64,000 nucleotides of DNA from JADCCX01 sp031431475. GTDB lineage: Bacteria; Pseudomonadota; Alphaproteobacteria; Rhizobiales; Beijerinckiaceae. Positions 25,170 through 34,200 of this stretch are shown one piece after another. The first letter of the stretch is position 1; each line of letters opens with the position of its first letter. Below the pieces are notes generated by a model. That model was not told where the DNA came from. It saw only the letters and a list, made by a program, of their open reading frames with translations, and did not search any database. The translations under genes were made by a program, and so were the position numbers. The stretch is from positions 58,221 through 122,220 of the forward strand of contig JANPDL010000034.1 of the NCBI GenBank assembly GCA_031431475.1, in the 5' to 3' direction.

Positions 25170-25946
25170 ATGAAACAGATGCCAGCTCCAGAGAACTCAC
25201 TTGACGAACCCCCGCCACGCTCAGTCGGCCTGCGAAACTTGGTGTTTTGCCACCCTTCGGTAAGTGAAGCAGCCGCAACGTCACTTCGACTGACCTGGGC
25301 GAATGTGGATATTATCGATGGCAAAATCGTTTGGCATGACCGTCAAAGATCTGGGTGGAGAGAACAGGAATACGTGTCGGAAGGCAGCTTCAGCGGCTCA
25401 ACAGTGCAGTGGCATACTTTTCACATCAATGACCGGGGGGAACCGGACGGCCACCACTCCAAGGTGACGGATGCTTGGTCACGGGACAATCCAGCGCCCA
25501 TCTATGCGGCATGGTGCGCGGCTTACTCAAAAACCCTGGATTTGTTGAAATCTTGCAGATTGCGACTATGGGGACGACCGGGTGGCTCTTTGCAGCCCGG
25601 CAGATTCATGCCTGCCGATTGCTTGCCTGAAGAGCCAAACCGGCCTCATTTTGACAAGGGCACCATTGAACTAGTGGACGGAACAACGGTCTTTTCGTGC
25701 CATTTGGTACCTTTTGTCGAACCAACGATAACAACTGACCTACCAGCCGAGCGGACGATGGCAAACTATGCACTTCAGAATGCAGATCGCCGTGTGACCA
25801 ACACTGAATTCCGGAAAATGCTGAAAGGGGTTGGGATTTCTTCCACCAACTTCAAGGTTTATAAGCAATCGATGCGTCAGATTTTGACACGCGAAATGCC
25901 TGAACTGGCAGCGATTTATGCGCAAAACGACCCTGTTAGGCATTAG
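25170..25946 (+). CDS. Hypothetical island protein
   Basis: 258 residues. I recognise no family. It has a Trp-rich first half (LTWANVDIIDGKIVW, GSTVQWHTFHINDRGEPDGHH), no signal peptide or membrane segment, and a charged C-terminal half with NFKVYKQSMRQILTREMPE. It lies 15 bases after the open -1 frame of the preceding gene and in the same direction. An ATG three codons in is an alternative start. Confidence 0.6.
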   Translation: MKQMPAPENSLDEPPPRSVGLRNLVFCHPSVSEAAATSLRLTWANVDIIDGKIVWHDRQRSGWREQEYVSEGSFSGSTVQWHTFHINDRGEPDGHHSKVTDAWSRDNPAPIYAAWCAAYSKTLDLLKSCRLRLWGRPGGSLQPGRFMPADCLPEEPNRPHFDKGTIELVDGTTVFSCHLVPFVEPTITTDLPAERTMANYALQNADRRVTNTEFRKMLKGVGISSTNFKVYKQSMRQILTREMPELAAIYAQNDPVRH

Positions 25947-26043
25947 CTTGGAATTGGGTTTGGGCCGATTCCAAGTTCGCGCATCACTCAAAACCTGAGA
26001 TTTCTCCGTTCGTAGCCAACCGCATGAACCGTGGAGAACACCA

Positions 26044-26265
26044 GTGCAATCAATCGACCGCCTCTTGTCCCTTCCTGAAGCTTCCCCGCTTCTGGGCCTT
26101 CGAACCACGTCCATCTATGCCGCGATCAAGACTGGCAAGCTGCAAGCCATCAAGGTTGGCGCGAAGACCCTGATTGCGGAAAGCGAAATCGTCCGCTTTC
26201 GGGCATCCCTCCCGACAATCGGACGCCAGAACGGCGTGCCCGCTGATGACCCGAAAGCGGCGTGA
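26044..26265 (+). CDS. AlpA/excisionase-like helix-turn-helix DNA-binding protein
   Basis: 73 residues from GTG 26044 (GGAGA at 26034-26038). The fold is that of small MerR-like HTH proteins: LLSLPEASPLLGLRTTSIYA, then AIKTGKLQAIKVGAKTLIAE, ESEIVRFRASL. Such proteins serve as excisionases or as regulators of P4-type integrases. The position, after the integrase and before the ATPase, fits. Confidence 0.8.
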   Translation: MQSIDRLLSLPEASPLLGLRTTSIYAAIKTGKLQAIKVGAKTLIAESEIVRFRASLPTIGRQNGVPADDPKAA

Positions 26266-26349
26266 GGGGAACGTGCCGAAGTTGACGGGAAACCCAGTGC
26301 AGCGCGCAATCTTCCATTCGTCGCTGCGCCAAGGTGAGCGGGAAAGCTG

Positions 26350-27345
26350 ATGCACCACCTTATGGACAAAGTGAAAGCTGAACCGTCTCGTTTCCAGTTT
26401 CTGCGGGACATTGGGCCGCCGCCCAAACGGCATTCCGTGATCGCTGGACTGCTAGCAGCCGGAGAGATAGCCGCTCTGGTTGGCGCGCCGGGAAGCGGCA
26501 AGTCAGCGGTTGCCATCAGCATGGCCTTGGCTGTGGCAGAAGGGGGGGAATTTCTCGGAGTCGCAACATCGCAAGGTGAAGTCGTCTATGTGGCGATGGA
26601 AAAGATAACGCTGACTCTGCAACGGCTGATAGCCGCTGGTGGCGGCGAACTTCCCATCATCATTTCAGAGCGCGGATTAGCGATTGACCAGCCTGACGAT
26701 GTTCAGGAAATGATCAATGCGTTGGCCGCGACCAGCGGGATGCCACGGCTTATTGTGATCGATACACTTTCCCGCACGTTCGGCGCGCTGGATGAAAATT
26801 CGGCCAAGGACATGAACGCCGCCTTCCGGCAAATTGACCGCATATCCCGCGCCTTTCCGACGGCAGCACTCCTACTGGTGCATCACACAGTAAAAGATGG
26901 CCGCTCCGCCCGTGGTAGTAGCGCTATTCTCGCCTGCGTTCATCTGGAGATAACTGTCACGACATACAAGTCGGGTGTCCGCAGCCTTCGGGTCACCAAG
27001 GCCAATGCAATCCAGGAGGGCCGCTCCTTCGATTTCCGGCTTCAGGAAGTTGCGATTGAAGACGGATTTGCCGCCGTCATCGCAGCACCACTTGACGGTG
27101 GAAACAGGAGTTCACCATTAAGCCCCGCTGCTGGCAAGCTTCTCGCCATCATATCTGTCGGCCAAAGCTCAAGGCGCACCCTTCTGAATGAGGCCAAAGG
27201 GCAGCTTCTAGGACCGACGCCCGGCAACTATGGAGAACGTTTTCGCCAGCTGCTAGTGGAATTGAAGGCGGCAGGATTTATCAGCTTCAATGCCGACATA
27301 GTGGAAAGGTTTGATACCCCAAGCACCCAAAGGCAACCCAAATGA
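26350..27345 (+). CDS. RepA-like AAA family ATPase (AAA_25)
   Basis: 331 residues. Walker A GAPGSGKSAVAISMALAVAEG lies near residue 43, Walker B LIVIDTLSRTFG near 133, then LLVHHTVKDGRSARGSSAIL, the sensor segment of hexameric RecA/RepA-type helicases. The C-terminal part looks winged-helix-like. Homologues in plasmids and islands are used in replication; that role for this island is inferred from the neighbouring HTH gene. Confidence 0.85.
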   Translation: MHHLMDKVKAEPSRFQFLRDIGPPPKRHSVIAGLLAAGEIAALVGAPGSGKSAVAISMALAVAEGGEFLGVATSQGEVVYVAMEKITLTLQRLIAAGGGELPIIISERGLAIDQPDDVQEMINALAATSGMPRLIVIDTLSRTFGALDENSAKDMNAAFRQIDRISRAFPTAALLLVHHTVKDGRSARGSSAILACVHLEITVTTYKSGVRSLRVTKANAIQEGRSFDFRLQEVAIEDGFAAVIAAPLDGGNRSSPLSPAAGKLLAIISVGQSSRRTLLNEAKGQLLGPTPGNYGERFRQLLVELKAAGFISFNADIVERFDTPSTQRQPK

Positions 27346-27699
27346 CTGCAATTCACTTGGGGTTGAACACTCCCATGAACACCCCCAAGCGCCACTCCCC
27401 CTTTATAGGGGGTGGCTTGTGGTCCTTGGGTGTCGGTTCAAAAGGATAGGTTTGTGTCGATGGCCCAAGCCTTTCGAATAGGCAGGGCACGAGCTTGTCC
27501 CGCCCGAACAATGGTGGAAATCCTTTGCTGGAAAGGAGCCATACCACATGCGCAAATTTCAGACTTGTACCCTCTGACTGGACCCCTACTTTACCCTAAT
27601 GTGTGAGTGCAACATTAGCGTCGGTAATCGCGCATCTTGCGAAGACGTCATACGCCGTTTTTGATATGAGAAGTCCACCAGAACGACGAGAGGTTCAGG
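27346..27699. other. Intergenic stretch with nested hairpins
   Basis: No convincing gene. It holds a strong hairpin (CCCCC at 27397-27401 with GGGGG at 27408-27412, extended by flanking CCAC/GTGG) and three copies of a CTTGGG-type block: 27356-27362, its complement at 27383-27389, and 27425-27433. The complement can pair with either of the others, giving two alternative folds. Confidence 0.45.
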
Positions 27700-28203
27700 A
27701 TGGCAAACGATCTTACGCCGAAGCAGCGCGAAGCTTTGTCGAACATGTCCGCGAAGGACATGGCCGATATGCTCGAAGCCGGGCTGGCGCTGGGCGATTG
27801 GCAGAGACAACAGGATGAATTGAGGGAAAGCCGGGAAACAGAAAGTCGCGAGCGGCCTTCTGGCCCGCCATCGACTGGTGAAACTGGAAAGGGCGAGGTT
27901 CTCAGCCTGTCTACGAAGGCTTTGCAGGCGCAAGAGAGGGACCGAAAGGACGAGCGCAGCCAGAAGATCGTCGAAGAGATGGTGGCGAGCCTGAACAAGC
28001 ACGCGCGGCTGGATCAGAACGAGTATGAGAAGATGCGCCTCGATCAGGAGCGGAATCAGTCCCCGAAGCCGAAGGCCGATCCCGCCCCCATTTCAACAAG
28101 ACTCACGCCATCCGAATTGCAGGAACTCAGACAATGGGCACACGACAGCTTGGCCTATCTCAGGGCGAACCGTTTCCCGCCGCGTTCCCGCGATGAGCCT
28201 TGA
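27700..28203 (+). CDS. Hypothetical island protein, charged helical
   Basis: 167 residues from ATG 27700 (GAGAGG 9 bases upstream). It begins LTPKQREALSNMSAKDMADM and is rich in Glu, Arg and Gln. The motif IVEEMVASLNKHARLDQ and the following QSPKPKADP resemble the end of the protein at 24721. It ends with SELQELRQWAHDSLAYLR. It converges with res, with 18 bases between stops. Function unknown. Confidence 0.65.
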   Translation: MANDLTPKQREALSNMSAKDMADMLEAGLALGDWQRQQDELRESRETESRERPSGPPSTGETGKGEVLSLSTKALQAQERDRKDERSQKIVEEMVASLNKHARLDQNEYEKMRLDQERNQSPKPKADPAPISTRLTPSELQELRQWAHDSLAYLRANRFPPRSRDEP

Positions 28204-28221
28204 ATGCGTTCGGCGACGCGA

Positions 28222-30897
28222 TCACTTCCCAGCAATAGCCCGGTCAATCCGCGTGAACTCCTTTTTCTCAATCATCAGGAACAGGCACTTGCCACCGGAT
28301 CGATCCGCCCAAAGATCGCCGATCAAGCGCTTTTCCTTGGAATCGTCGTTCGTGAAATAGGGTGCGCCCTTGTATTCGATCACCATGATGCGCCCATCGT
28401 TCAGCAGCGCGACGAAATCGGGATAGAATTTGTCCGATGATGTTTGCAGCCAAAACGAATGTGGTTGGCGCGATGTGTTGCGCACCCATGCCTTGATGTG
28501 GGGATTTCGTTCAATCGCGATGGCGCATTCGTGTTCTTCGCCGGTCGCTTCAAGATCGCCGATCACACGGAACAGGTGCTTCTTGAAGTCCGTGCCGCCC
28601 TTATAGGGCTGATTGTAGCCATAGCGGCTTTCATCGAACACAAGTTCAACGTCGGCGCTGGTCTGGAATTCAAGGCCGCTTTGCGGGAACAGGGCGCGTT
28701 CAAAGGCGCTCGCTTCGCGAACGTCACGGTGCTTGGCGATTATCTTCATGAACGCATCGACAAGCCGGAAATTCGCCCGCGCCAAAGCTTCAAGGTTCAT
28801 GCCCGTTTTCGCCGAAATCACATCCAGTGCCTTGGAGATGAACAGCGTCGAAGACACCCGTGTAATGTCGCGGCGGGATGAATACGGCAATCGCCGGTCA
28901 ATCCAGTTCACAAGCGCGTTCTTGGTCCACCCGCGCAAGGCCAGCGCCAAGGCAAGCTGTTCGTGCAGATCGGTGACGAATTCGACCTTCACTTTTTGGC
29001 TGGCATCCACATCGATATGGGCTTCTTCGGCGGCATTGCGGGGCGGCACGAAGAAATCAAGGATCGGCGCGGCGTCGCTTTCCTCAAGCTTCCACGGGAT
29101 ATCGAGAAAATGCGCCCGGTCGAACAATTGCCATGCTTGTTTCCCAAATCCTTGCCCGGCCCGCACGGTCAATTGGGGCACGGCAAAGCGGATCAGTGCA
29201 GCTTGCTGGTCGGGCACCTTCAACCGCGCGCCCCGTGAGCGATGCACAAGCGCGTCAATCGTGGTTGCCGTCGCTTCCGGCATGGCAAGCTTCATCGCCG
29301 TGCGGTCATAGTCCGTGAGCGCACCGCGCGCCCGGATCGTGCCCGTTTCAAGATCGACCTGAACCCGCCCGCCCGTGGCGATTTCGATGTTGGTCTTGAA
29401 AGTCGTGGCGTCCACATCGGCGGGAAGCGCCTCTTCATAGACAAAGGCCGATCCGCCTTCTTCCATGCCGGGAAGAGCAGGCACGGCGCGCACAAGCGCC
29501 TGGGCTTCGACCTTTTCAAAGCCATTGTTCACAAGCCCGTCGCGCAAGGTGTTTGCGGCGTTCTGGAAGCTTGTGGTGGTGGCAAAGGCATAGGCGCGGT
29601 TCAGGTCTTCGTTCCGCTTGCGGGAGGCGCGTGGCAGGCGCAGCACGCGACCCAGCAGCTGTTCCACCGCGCGGGGCGATTTCTGTTCCGCGACCGAACA
29701 CAGCACATAGGCGAAGGAACAATCCCAACCTTCCTTCAACGCCTGTTGCGTGATGATGAAGCGCACGATGCAATCACGGTCGAACAGATCGACGCCATCA
29801 AGCCCTTTCGTATCGCCGGTCGCGATCACGATATGCGCTTCAGGCACGCGGAGATCATCAACCAGAAGTTTCTTCACCTCTTCGGCGTGAAGCGTGGGCT
29901 TGTCCTTTGATTTGGGTTCAGATTGAAGCAGCATTACAGGGCGGATGAATTCGCCCGTGGCCTTCTCTTCTTCCCGCACAGTGTCGGTCAAATAATCAAG
30001 CCACGCGATGGCATCGCCGATGGTTTCGGTGTGGTTTGCCCGCCCGCGAAGGATCACAGGCAGCTTGATCATTTCCGCAGCTTTGAGTTCGGCGGCTGAA
30101 ACTTGGTGCAGCACGTTCGACGCGTAAATGCCCTTTTCCGGCTTGTGCTCTTCCGGCGTGACGGGCGTTGCCGTGAATTCGACGATCAGCGACGGCTTCA
30201 GCCGCGCCAAAGTATCAAATGACAAATCCGTCCGTGCATTGTGGGCTTCATCGACGATCACCATCGGGCGGCGCAAGCGCAGCACATTCGCCAGGGACTG
30301 CACCGGATCGCCGGAAGGTCCAATCTCCAGGGCATCGCGCAAGCCATCGGCAAGCCCGGTGAAATGGTCCATCAATTCGCCGTTGGCTTCATAGACCTTG
30401 CGGCCTTCCGTCTCTTCCACCCGGAAGGCTTGGATCGTCGCGACGATTACCACCGCGCCGCCGTCATAATCGGCGCGCTTGGCATAGAGCGCATCGGCAA
30501 CGGTCATTACCCGGATGTTTTCGCCGAAGCGATCCGCGAGGGCGCGGCGGTTCGGGTGCGCCCGGTCCTGAAGCGTCGCCAAGGTCTGTTCGCGGATTGT
30601 CTGCGATGGCACTAGCCAAAGCACGGTTGGTGCATCGGTGTGCAGGAAGCTATCGGCGGCAGCGGCAACCGAATGCGCGGCGAGAATGGTCTTGCCCCCG
30701 CCCGTGGGGATGCGAAGGCAGACATAGGGCAAGCCCTCTAATGGCGTTTCTGCCCATGGGTTGTAATAGGGCCGGTTTGTTTCATCGATAAAGGCCGTTG
30801 AAGCCTTGCCAAACTGAACCGTCTTTTCGAGAAACTTGCGCAGCGCGACAAGCGTCTGGATTTGATAGTTCTTCAGGTTGAAAACGGGCAAGCTCAT
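28222..30897 (-). CDS. res: Type III restriction endonuclease, Res subunit
   Basis: 891 residues. Superfamily 2 helicase motifs are complete: IPTGGGKTILAAH (motif I), MVIVDEAHNARTD (motif II, DEAH), VEFTATPVTPEE (III) and VEQLLGRVLRLPR (VI). The C-terminal nuclease has YPDFVALLNDGRIMVIEYKG, a PD-(D/E)xK site. It acts in a complex with Mod, cutting DNA with two head-to-head unmodified sites after ATP-driven sliding. The start abuts the stop of the RhuM gene with no spacer. Confidence 0.94.
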   Translation of the reverse strand: MSLPVFNLKNYQIQTLVALRKFLEKTVQFGKASTAFIDETNRPYYNPWAETPLEGLPYVCLRIPTGGGKTILAAHSVAAAADSFLHTDAPTVLWLVPSQTIREQTLATLQDRAHPNRRALADRFGENIRVMTVADALYAKRADYDGGAVVIVATIQAFRVEETEGRKVYEANGELMDHFTGLADGLRDALEIGPSGDPVQSLANVLRLRRPMVIVDEAHNARTDLSFDTLARLKPSLIVEFTATPVTPEEHKPEKGIYASNVLHQVSAAELKAAEMIKLPVILRGRANHTETIGDAIAWLDYLTDTVREEEKATGEFIRPVMLLQSEPKSKDKPTLHAEEVKKLLVDDLRVPEAHIVIATGDTKGLDGVDLFDRDCIVRFIITQQALKEGWDCSFAYVLCSVAEQKSPRAVEQLLGRVLRLPRASRKRNEDLNRAYAFATTTSFQNAANTLRDGLVNNGFEKVEAQALVRAVPALPGMEEGGSAFVYEEALPADVDATTFKTNIEIATGGRVQVDLETGTIRARGALTDYDRTAMKLAMPEATATTIDALVHRSRGARLKVPDQQAALIRFAVPQLTVRAGQGFGKQAWQLFDRAHFLDIPWKLEESDAAPILDFFVPPRNAAEEAHIDVDASQKVKVEFVTDLHEQLALALALRGWTKNALVNWIDRRLPYSSRRDITRVSSTLFISKALDVISAKTGMNLEALARANFRLVDAFMKIIAKHRDVREASAFERALFPQSGLEFQTSADVELVFDESRYGYNQPYKGGTDFKKHLFRVIGDLEATGEEHECAIAIERNPHIKAWVRNTSRQPHSFWLQTSSDKFYPDFVALLNDGRIMVIEYKGAPYFTNDDSKEKRLIGDLWADRSGGKCLFLMIEKKEFTRIDRAIAGK

Positions 30898-31905
30898 TTA
30901 CGATTTGCCCTTTGTCTTCGGCTTGTCGCCCAACAGCTTCTTCGTGCTGCGGTCAAAATCGCTGATAGCGGTTCGGTCCTGTTCGATTCGGTATGTCTCG
31001 AATTCGGCAAGTGCCTTGGTGTCGGCATCCTTGCGGCTCACCTTACCCGCGCCTTGCAGAATGTCGCGGTCGTTCAGTGTCAGGAACCCGTGCAGCTTGG
31101 TGATCCAGTCCGCCATTTTCATCGGTATGCGCCGTTCAGCCTGCCCTTCTGCAAAGTCGAGATATTGCTGAACGATGCGCTCCATTGCCAGCAATTCGTC
31201 TTCGTCCAGATAGTTCAAGGCGCTGGTCACATCTTCGGCACGGAGGCTCACCCCTTTGAACGACGACATGCCCATGAGCGGCTGCGAAGCGTCTGCCCTC
31301 TTCCTGATCACTTCCGGCGCGGTCATGCCGTGAATGGCGTAGTGGAACTTGTTCTGCACGGTGGCGAAGAAATCCCGCGATGCCTGGCTATTGGAATCGT
31401 AGTCGATACTCAGTGCGAAGATATCGGTGATCTTCTGATAAAAACGCCGCTCCGAAACACGGATGCGACGAACGCGCCGCACCATTTCATCGAAGTAATC
31501 ATGGCGGGCCTGTTTCAGGCGTTCGTCATCCATGACGAAGCCCTTGATGATGTATTCCTTCAGTCGCGCGGTTGCCCATTTGCGGAATTGAACGCCGCGA
31601 AGCGACTTGACGCGATAGCCAACCGAAATGATCACATCGAGATTGTAATGCTCGATCTCACGCGTAACCTCTCGCGCGCCTTCCAATCGAACTATCCGGA
31701 ATTTCCGGATAGTTGCCCCGGCCTCGCACTCACCCTCATCGAAGATGTTGCCAATATGCTCGTTGATCGTGCGCACATCCTTGTCGAACAGATCAGCCAT
31801 TTGCGCCTGTGTCAGCCAAGCCGTTTCATCGACAAGACGAACATCGACATGGGTTTCCCCGTCTTCGCTGGTGTAGAGCAGGATTTCAGAAGGAAGTGCC
31901 GCCAT
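30898..31905 (-). CDS. rhuM: RhuM family protein within the R-M operon
   Basis: 335 residues from ATG 31905, two bases after the mod stop. It shows the RhuM pattern: WLTQAQMADLFDKDVRTINEHI (HTH), REIEHYNLDVIISVGYRV, GVQFRKWATARLKEYI, and NKFHYAIHGMTAPEVI. RhuM was named from a Salmonella pathogenicity island, and the molecular role is unknown. Its tight placement between mod and res, with no gaps, suggests that it is expressed with and may act on the restriction system. Confidence 0.92.
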   Translation of the reverse strand: MAALPSEILLYTSEDGETHVDVRLVDETAWLTQAQMADLFDKDVRTINEHIGNIFDEGECEAGATIRKFRIVRLEGAREVTREIEHYNLDVIISVGYRVKSLRGVQFRKWATARLKEYIIKGFVMDDERLKQARHDYFDEMVRRVRRIRVSERRFYQKITDIFALSIDYDSNSQASRDFFATVQNKFHYAIHGMTAPEVIRKRADASQPLMGMSSFKGVSLRAEDVTSALNYLDEDELLAMERIVQQYLDFAEGQAERRIPMKMADWITKLHGFLTLNDRDILQGAGKVSRKDADTKALAEFETYRIEQDRTAISDFDRSTKKLLGDKPKTKGKS

Positions 31906-31907
31906 GC

Positions 31908-33605
31908 TCAAAGCCCCTCAATCTGATAGGGGATTTGCTTGAAGGTGACGCCAAGGCGGGAAAGCCGGTCATCGGGCACGGTGCAGCCTTCGCCATAGAC
32001 GATGCGCGCGCCCGCAAAACCCGGGTCAGGCAAGGGCAGCGTGTCGAGAACGCCGCCCGTGAGCACGTTCCCAGCATTGGTGCTTGCAACGCCCACGGCG
32101 TCGGCATTGTGCAAGAGATAGATCACCCTGTTCTGGAAGGTGCCGATCAGCGGCGTTGAACCGTCCACCCGGTGCGGAATAGGCGAACCCGTCTCGCAAA
32201 AGAACACATGGGCGGCAAGGTCCGGGTAGGTGACGGCGGGGCTTACATTGCCATCGGCATCGAACAGCGGTTCGCCAAGGGTGCAGAAACGAAAGCCGGA
32301 ACCGCCCTTCCAATTCGTGTCATTTGAAACTCCACTAAGATCACTTCCTTCGACTACTGACTTCAATCTCGGGGCAGTGTGCGATTTAGCGTGTTCACCC
32401 ATTTCAATCGTAATCCAGCGAAGTTGCATTTTAAGTGCAACAGCCGCCGTAGTTCCTGAACCAGCAAACGAATCCATGACAAGATCGCCCGGTTTGGTTG
32501 CAAGTTCGAAGCAACGCTTGATAAGTGCTTCCGGCTTCTTCCCTTTCGGAAATTCAATACCACCTTCGTTGTGAAGATTGTTGGAAAGAATATCATCCCA
32601 CAAAGTGGTAAGCGGCTCGCCTGATATTGGCTTCCCATCTACCAATTTGATTTTGTCTGAATAAAACAGAATTCTTTCGCCTCCACGAAGAAAGATATCG
32701 CTATATCCATCCCGAATAACTCTGAAAATGTCGTTTGGGGAATTCGATGAATTCGTAATTGCGTCTTGCGTGTTTTGGCCTACGCTATCAAAATCGGGAC
32801 GTGCAGTCCTGATAACGGATGCAGAGTTTTCAAGAACAAATTGGTCAATTTCACTGGGTGCATCTTTTACGAATTTTCGAACCTCTTTTAGGCTAAGCCC
32901 TTTTTTATTGGCAAATCCGTTCATCAATGTCGTGAACTGCCATTTTTCGTACGGCGCATCACGGTTTATGATCCACCCATTGTAGCGCGTATCACGTTCG
33001 CGACCCGTGAAGACTTTGTTCGGAGACCAGTTCGCCTTGTTTTTGGCGTAGACGATTACGTTGTTGGTTACGCTCACGCATCCCGGATTGATTGATTTAT
33101 GCCCCGTTGCCGAAGCCTGTTTGAATGCGATGACGTGCGCCCTATTTTTTCGATGGAAAATTTCGTCGCAAAGCTGAATTGAATTTCCAAGCTCATTATC
33201 GTCGATGTGAAAAAACATCGTGCCATTGTCTGCCAAAAATTCGCGCAATAAGACGATTCTTGGGTACATCATGCAAAGCCATTTATCGTGGCGCGAAAGG
33301 TCTTCACCTTCTTTCCGAACCAAGGTCCCAAGCCATTCACGAATTTCTGGCGAATTTACATTGTCGTTGTAAATCCAATCTTCGGAACCAGTGTTGAAGG
33401 GCGGGTCGATATAGATGCACTTCACTTTGCCCGCATAATAGGGAAGCAGCGCCTTCAAGGCTTCAAGGTTGTCGCCCTGAACCAACAGGTTGCCCGCGTC
33501 TGGATCGCCGACGCTTTTGTCCTTGTCGCAATGGATCAACCGATACGGCACTTCGCGATGGTGGTTCACCACCGCCTGCTTCCCGATCCAGTCCAGTGTG
33601 GGCAT
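31908..33605 (-). CDS. mod: Type III R-M DNA methyltransferase, Mod subunit
   Basis: 565 residues. The order of motifs is that of beta-class adenine methyltransferases: catalytic IYIDPPFNTGSEDWIYND near residue 70, then the SAM motif VMDSFAGSGTTAAVALKMQ near 395. Between them lies the target recognition region, which decides the site; it is AT-richer than the rest (GFANKKGLSLKEVRKFVKDA). Mod alone methylates one strand and guides Res. The target sequence cannot be predicted. Intact by length. Confidence 0.95.
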   Translation of the reverse strand: MPTLDWIGKQAVVNHHREVPYRLIHCDKDKSVGDPDAGNLLVQGDNLEALKALLPYYAGKVKCIYIDPPFNTGSEDWIYNDNVNSPEIREWLGTLVRKEGEDLSRHDKWLCMMYPRIVLLREFLADNGTMFFHIDDNELGNSIQLCDEIFHRKNRAHVIAFKQASATGHKSINPGCVSVTNNVIVYAKNKANWSPNKVFTGRERDTRYNGWIINRDAPYEKWQFTTLMNGFANKKGLSLKEVRKFVKDAPSEIDQFVLENSASVIRTARPDFDSVGQNTQDAITNSSNSPNDIFRVIRDGYSDIFLRGGERILFYSDKIKLVDGKPISGEPLTTLWDDILSNNLHNEGGIEFPKGKKPEALIKRCFELATKPGDLVMDSFAGSGTTAAVALKMQLRWITIEMGEHAKSHTAPRLKSVVEGSDLSGVSNDTNWKGGSGFRFCTLGEPLFDADGNVSPAVTYPDLAAHVFFCETGSPIPHRVDGSTPLIGTFQNRVIYLLHNADAVGVASTNAGNVLTGGVLDTLPLPDPGFAGARIVYGEGCTVPDDRLSRLGVTFKQIPYQIEGL

Positions 33606-33801
33606 TCTCGATCACCTTCACATTGTCGAAGGCCTCGCGGGAATCGCCAGCGGTGCAGTCAACCTGTTTGTCCGGTAGCATCCCGCACAAAGTCCACGCC
33701 ATGCAAGAGGCCACCTCCACACAGGATAATGATTTTCAGGCTACCCGGTTTGCCCGCGCCATCCGCCCGCAACCGCCGAAAACCGCGTGCAGCCGGATAA
33801 A

Positions 33802-33823
33802 TTGTTGGTCTATTTGTTGGTCT
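33802..33823 (+). repeat. Tandem TTGTTGGTCT direct repeats at the island's right end
   Basis: Copies at 33802 and 33814 with the same orientation and 12-base step as the pair at 23299-23320; each differs from those by one base. They lie about 60 bases inside the right attachment site. Confidence 0.6.
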
Positions 33824-33884
33824 ATTAGCAAATCATACTGTAAATAGACTAAAATATTCAGTTAGTTACATAAATTCTACGGTT

Positions 33885-33899
33885 CCCTCAAGCGCACCA
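33885..33899 (+). other. Right attachment site (attR), degenerate
   Basis: CCCTCAAGCGCACCA matches the tRNA-Thr 3' end at 23164-23179 with one G deleted. The imperfect copy suggests that the island is old or was inserted by imperfect recombination, and it may limit excision. Confidence 0.65.
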
Positions 33900-34200
33900 C
33901 TCAAATCATTGAAATAAATCAGTAAATTTTTTGAACTGCCCCTGTGCAGTTCACCCTCGCGCCTTTGTTGTCGACGCCGGCGAGAATGCGAAAGGAGTAA
34001 CGTGCTGCAATTCTATCTGGCCAAGACTGAAAACGGTCATGTGGAGGGATGGTCACGGTAAGGGAAAGCGCAACTTCACATGCAACGACATCGAAGTTGG
34101 TAAAGCTGCTACTCTTGTCAATGGCAGCGCAATTTCTGGCCAGCGTGGCGGCGCAAAGGCCTGCCAATTGTGCTGAGCGCTTTCGTTTCTGAGGGCTGGT

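Larger units (their letters stand above)
23165..33899. mobile_element. Genomic island in tRNA-Thr carrying a type III R-M system
   Basis: About 10.7 kb between the tRNA 3' end and its degenerate copy. It begins with a P4-type integrase and holds small accessory proteins, an AlpA-like protein, an AAA ATPase and mod-rhuM-res. Paired TTGTTGGT direct repeats lie near both ends. No conjugation genes or relaxase are visible, so movement would rely on the integrase and possibly outside helpers. Confidence 0.8.
33606..34200. other. Gene-poor right end of the island and junction
   Basis: No supportable intact gene. Upstream of mod the minus strand reads DCTAGDSREAFDNVKVIEN (about 33600-33665), which looks like coding remnant but has no convincing full frame. 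After it come the TTGTTGGTCT repeats, an AT-rich segment and the degenerate tRNA end. A 7-base stem (GAACTGC/GCAGTTC, 33933-33952) lies just outside the island. Confidence 0.5.

Noticed and set aside
27353..27606. Short frames in the gap after the island ATPase
   Set aside because: No ribosome site or family match; they cross the hairpin region.
33463..33720. 85-residue minus-strand frame overlapping the mod start
   Set aside because: Its first part looks partly coding (DCTAGDSREAFDNV), but it then runs out of frame through the mod N-terminus. Treated as a possible remnant, not a gene.
33933..33952. Stem-loop near the island's right end as a terminator
   Set aside because: The T run precedes the stem on the plus strand, and on the minus strand A residues follow; neither orientation gives a terminator.
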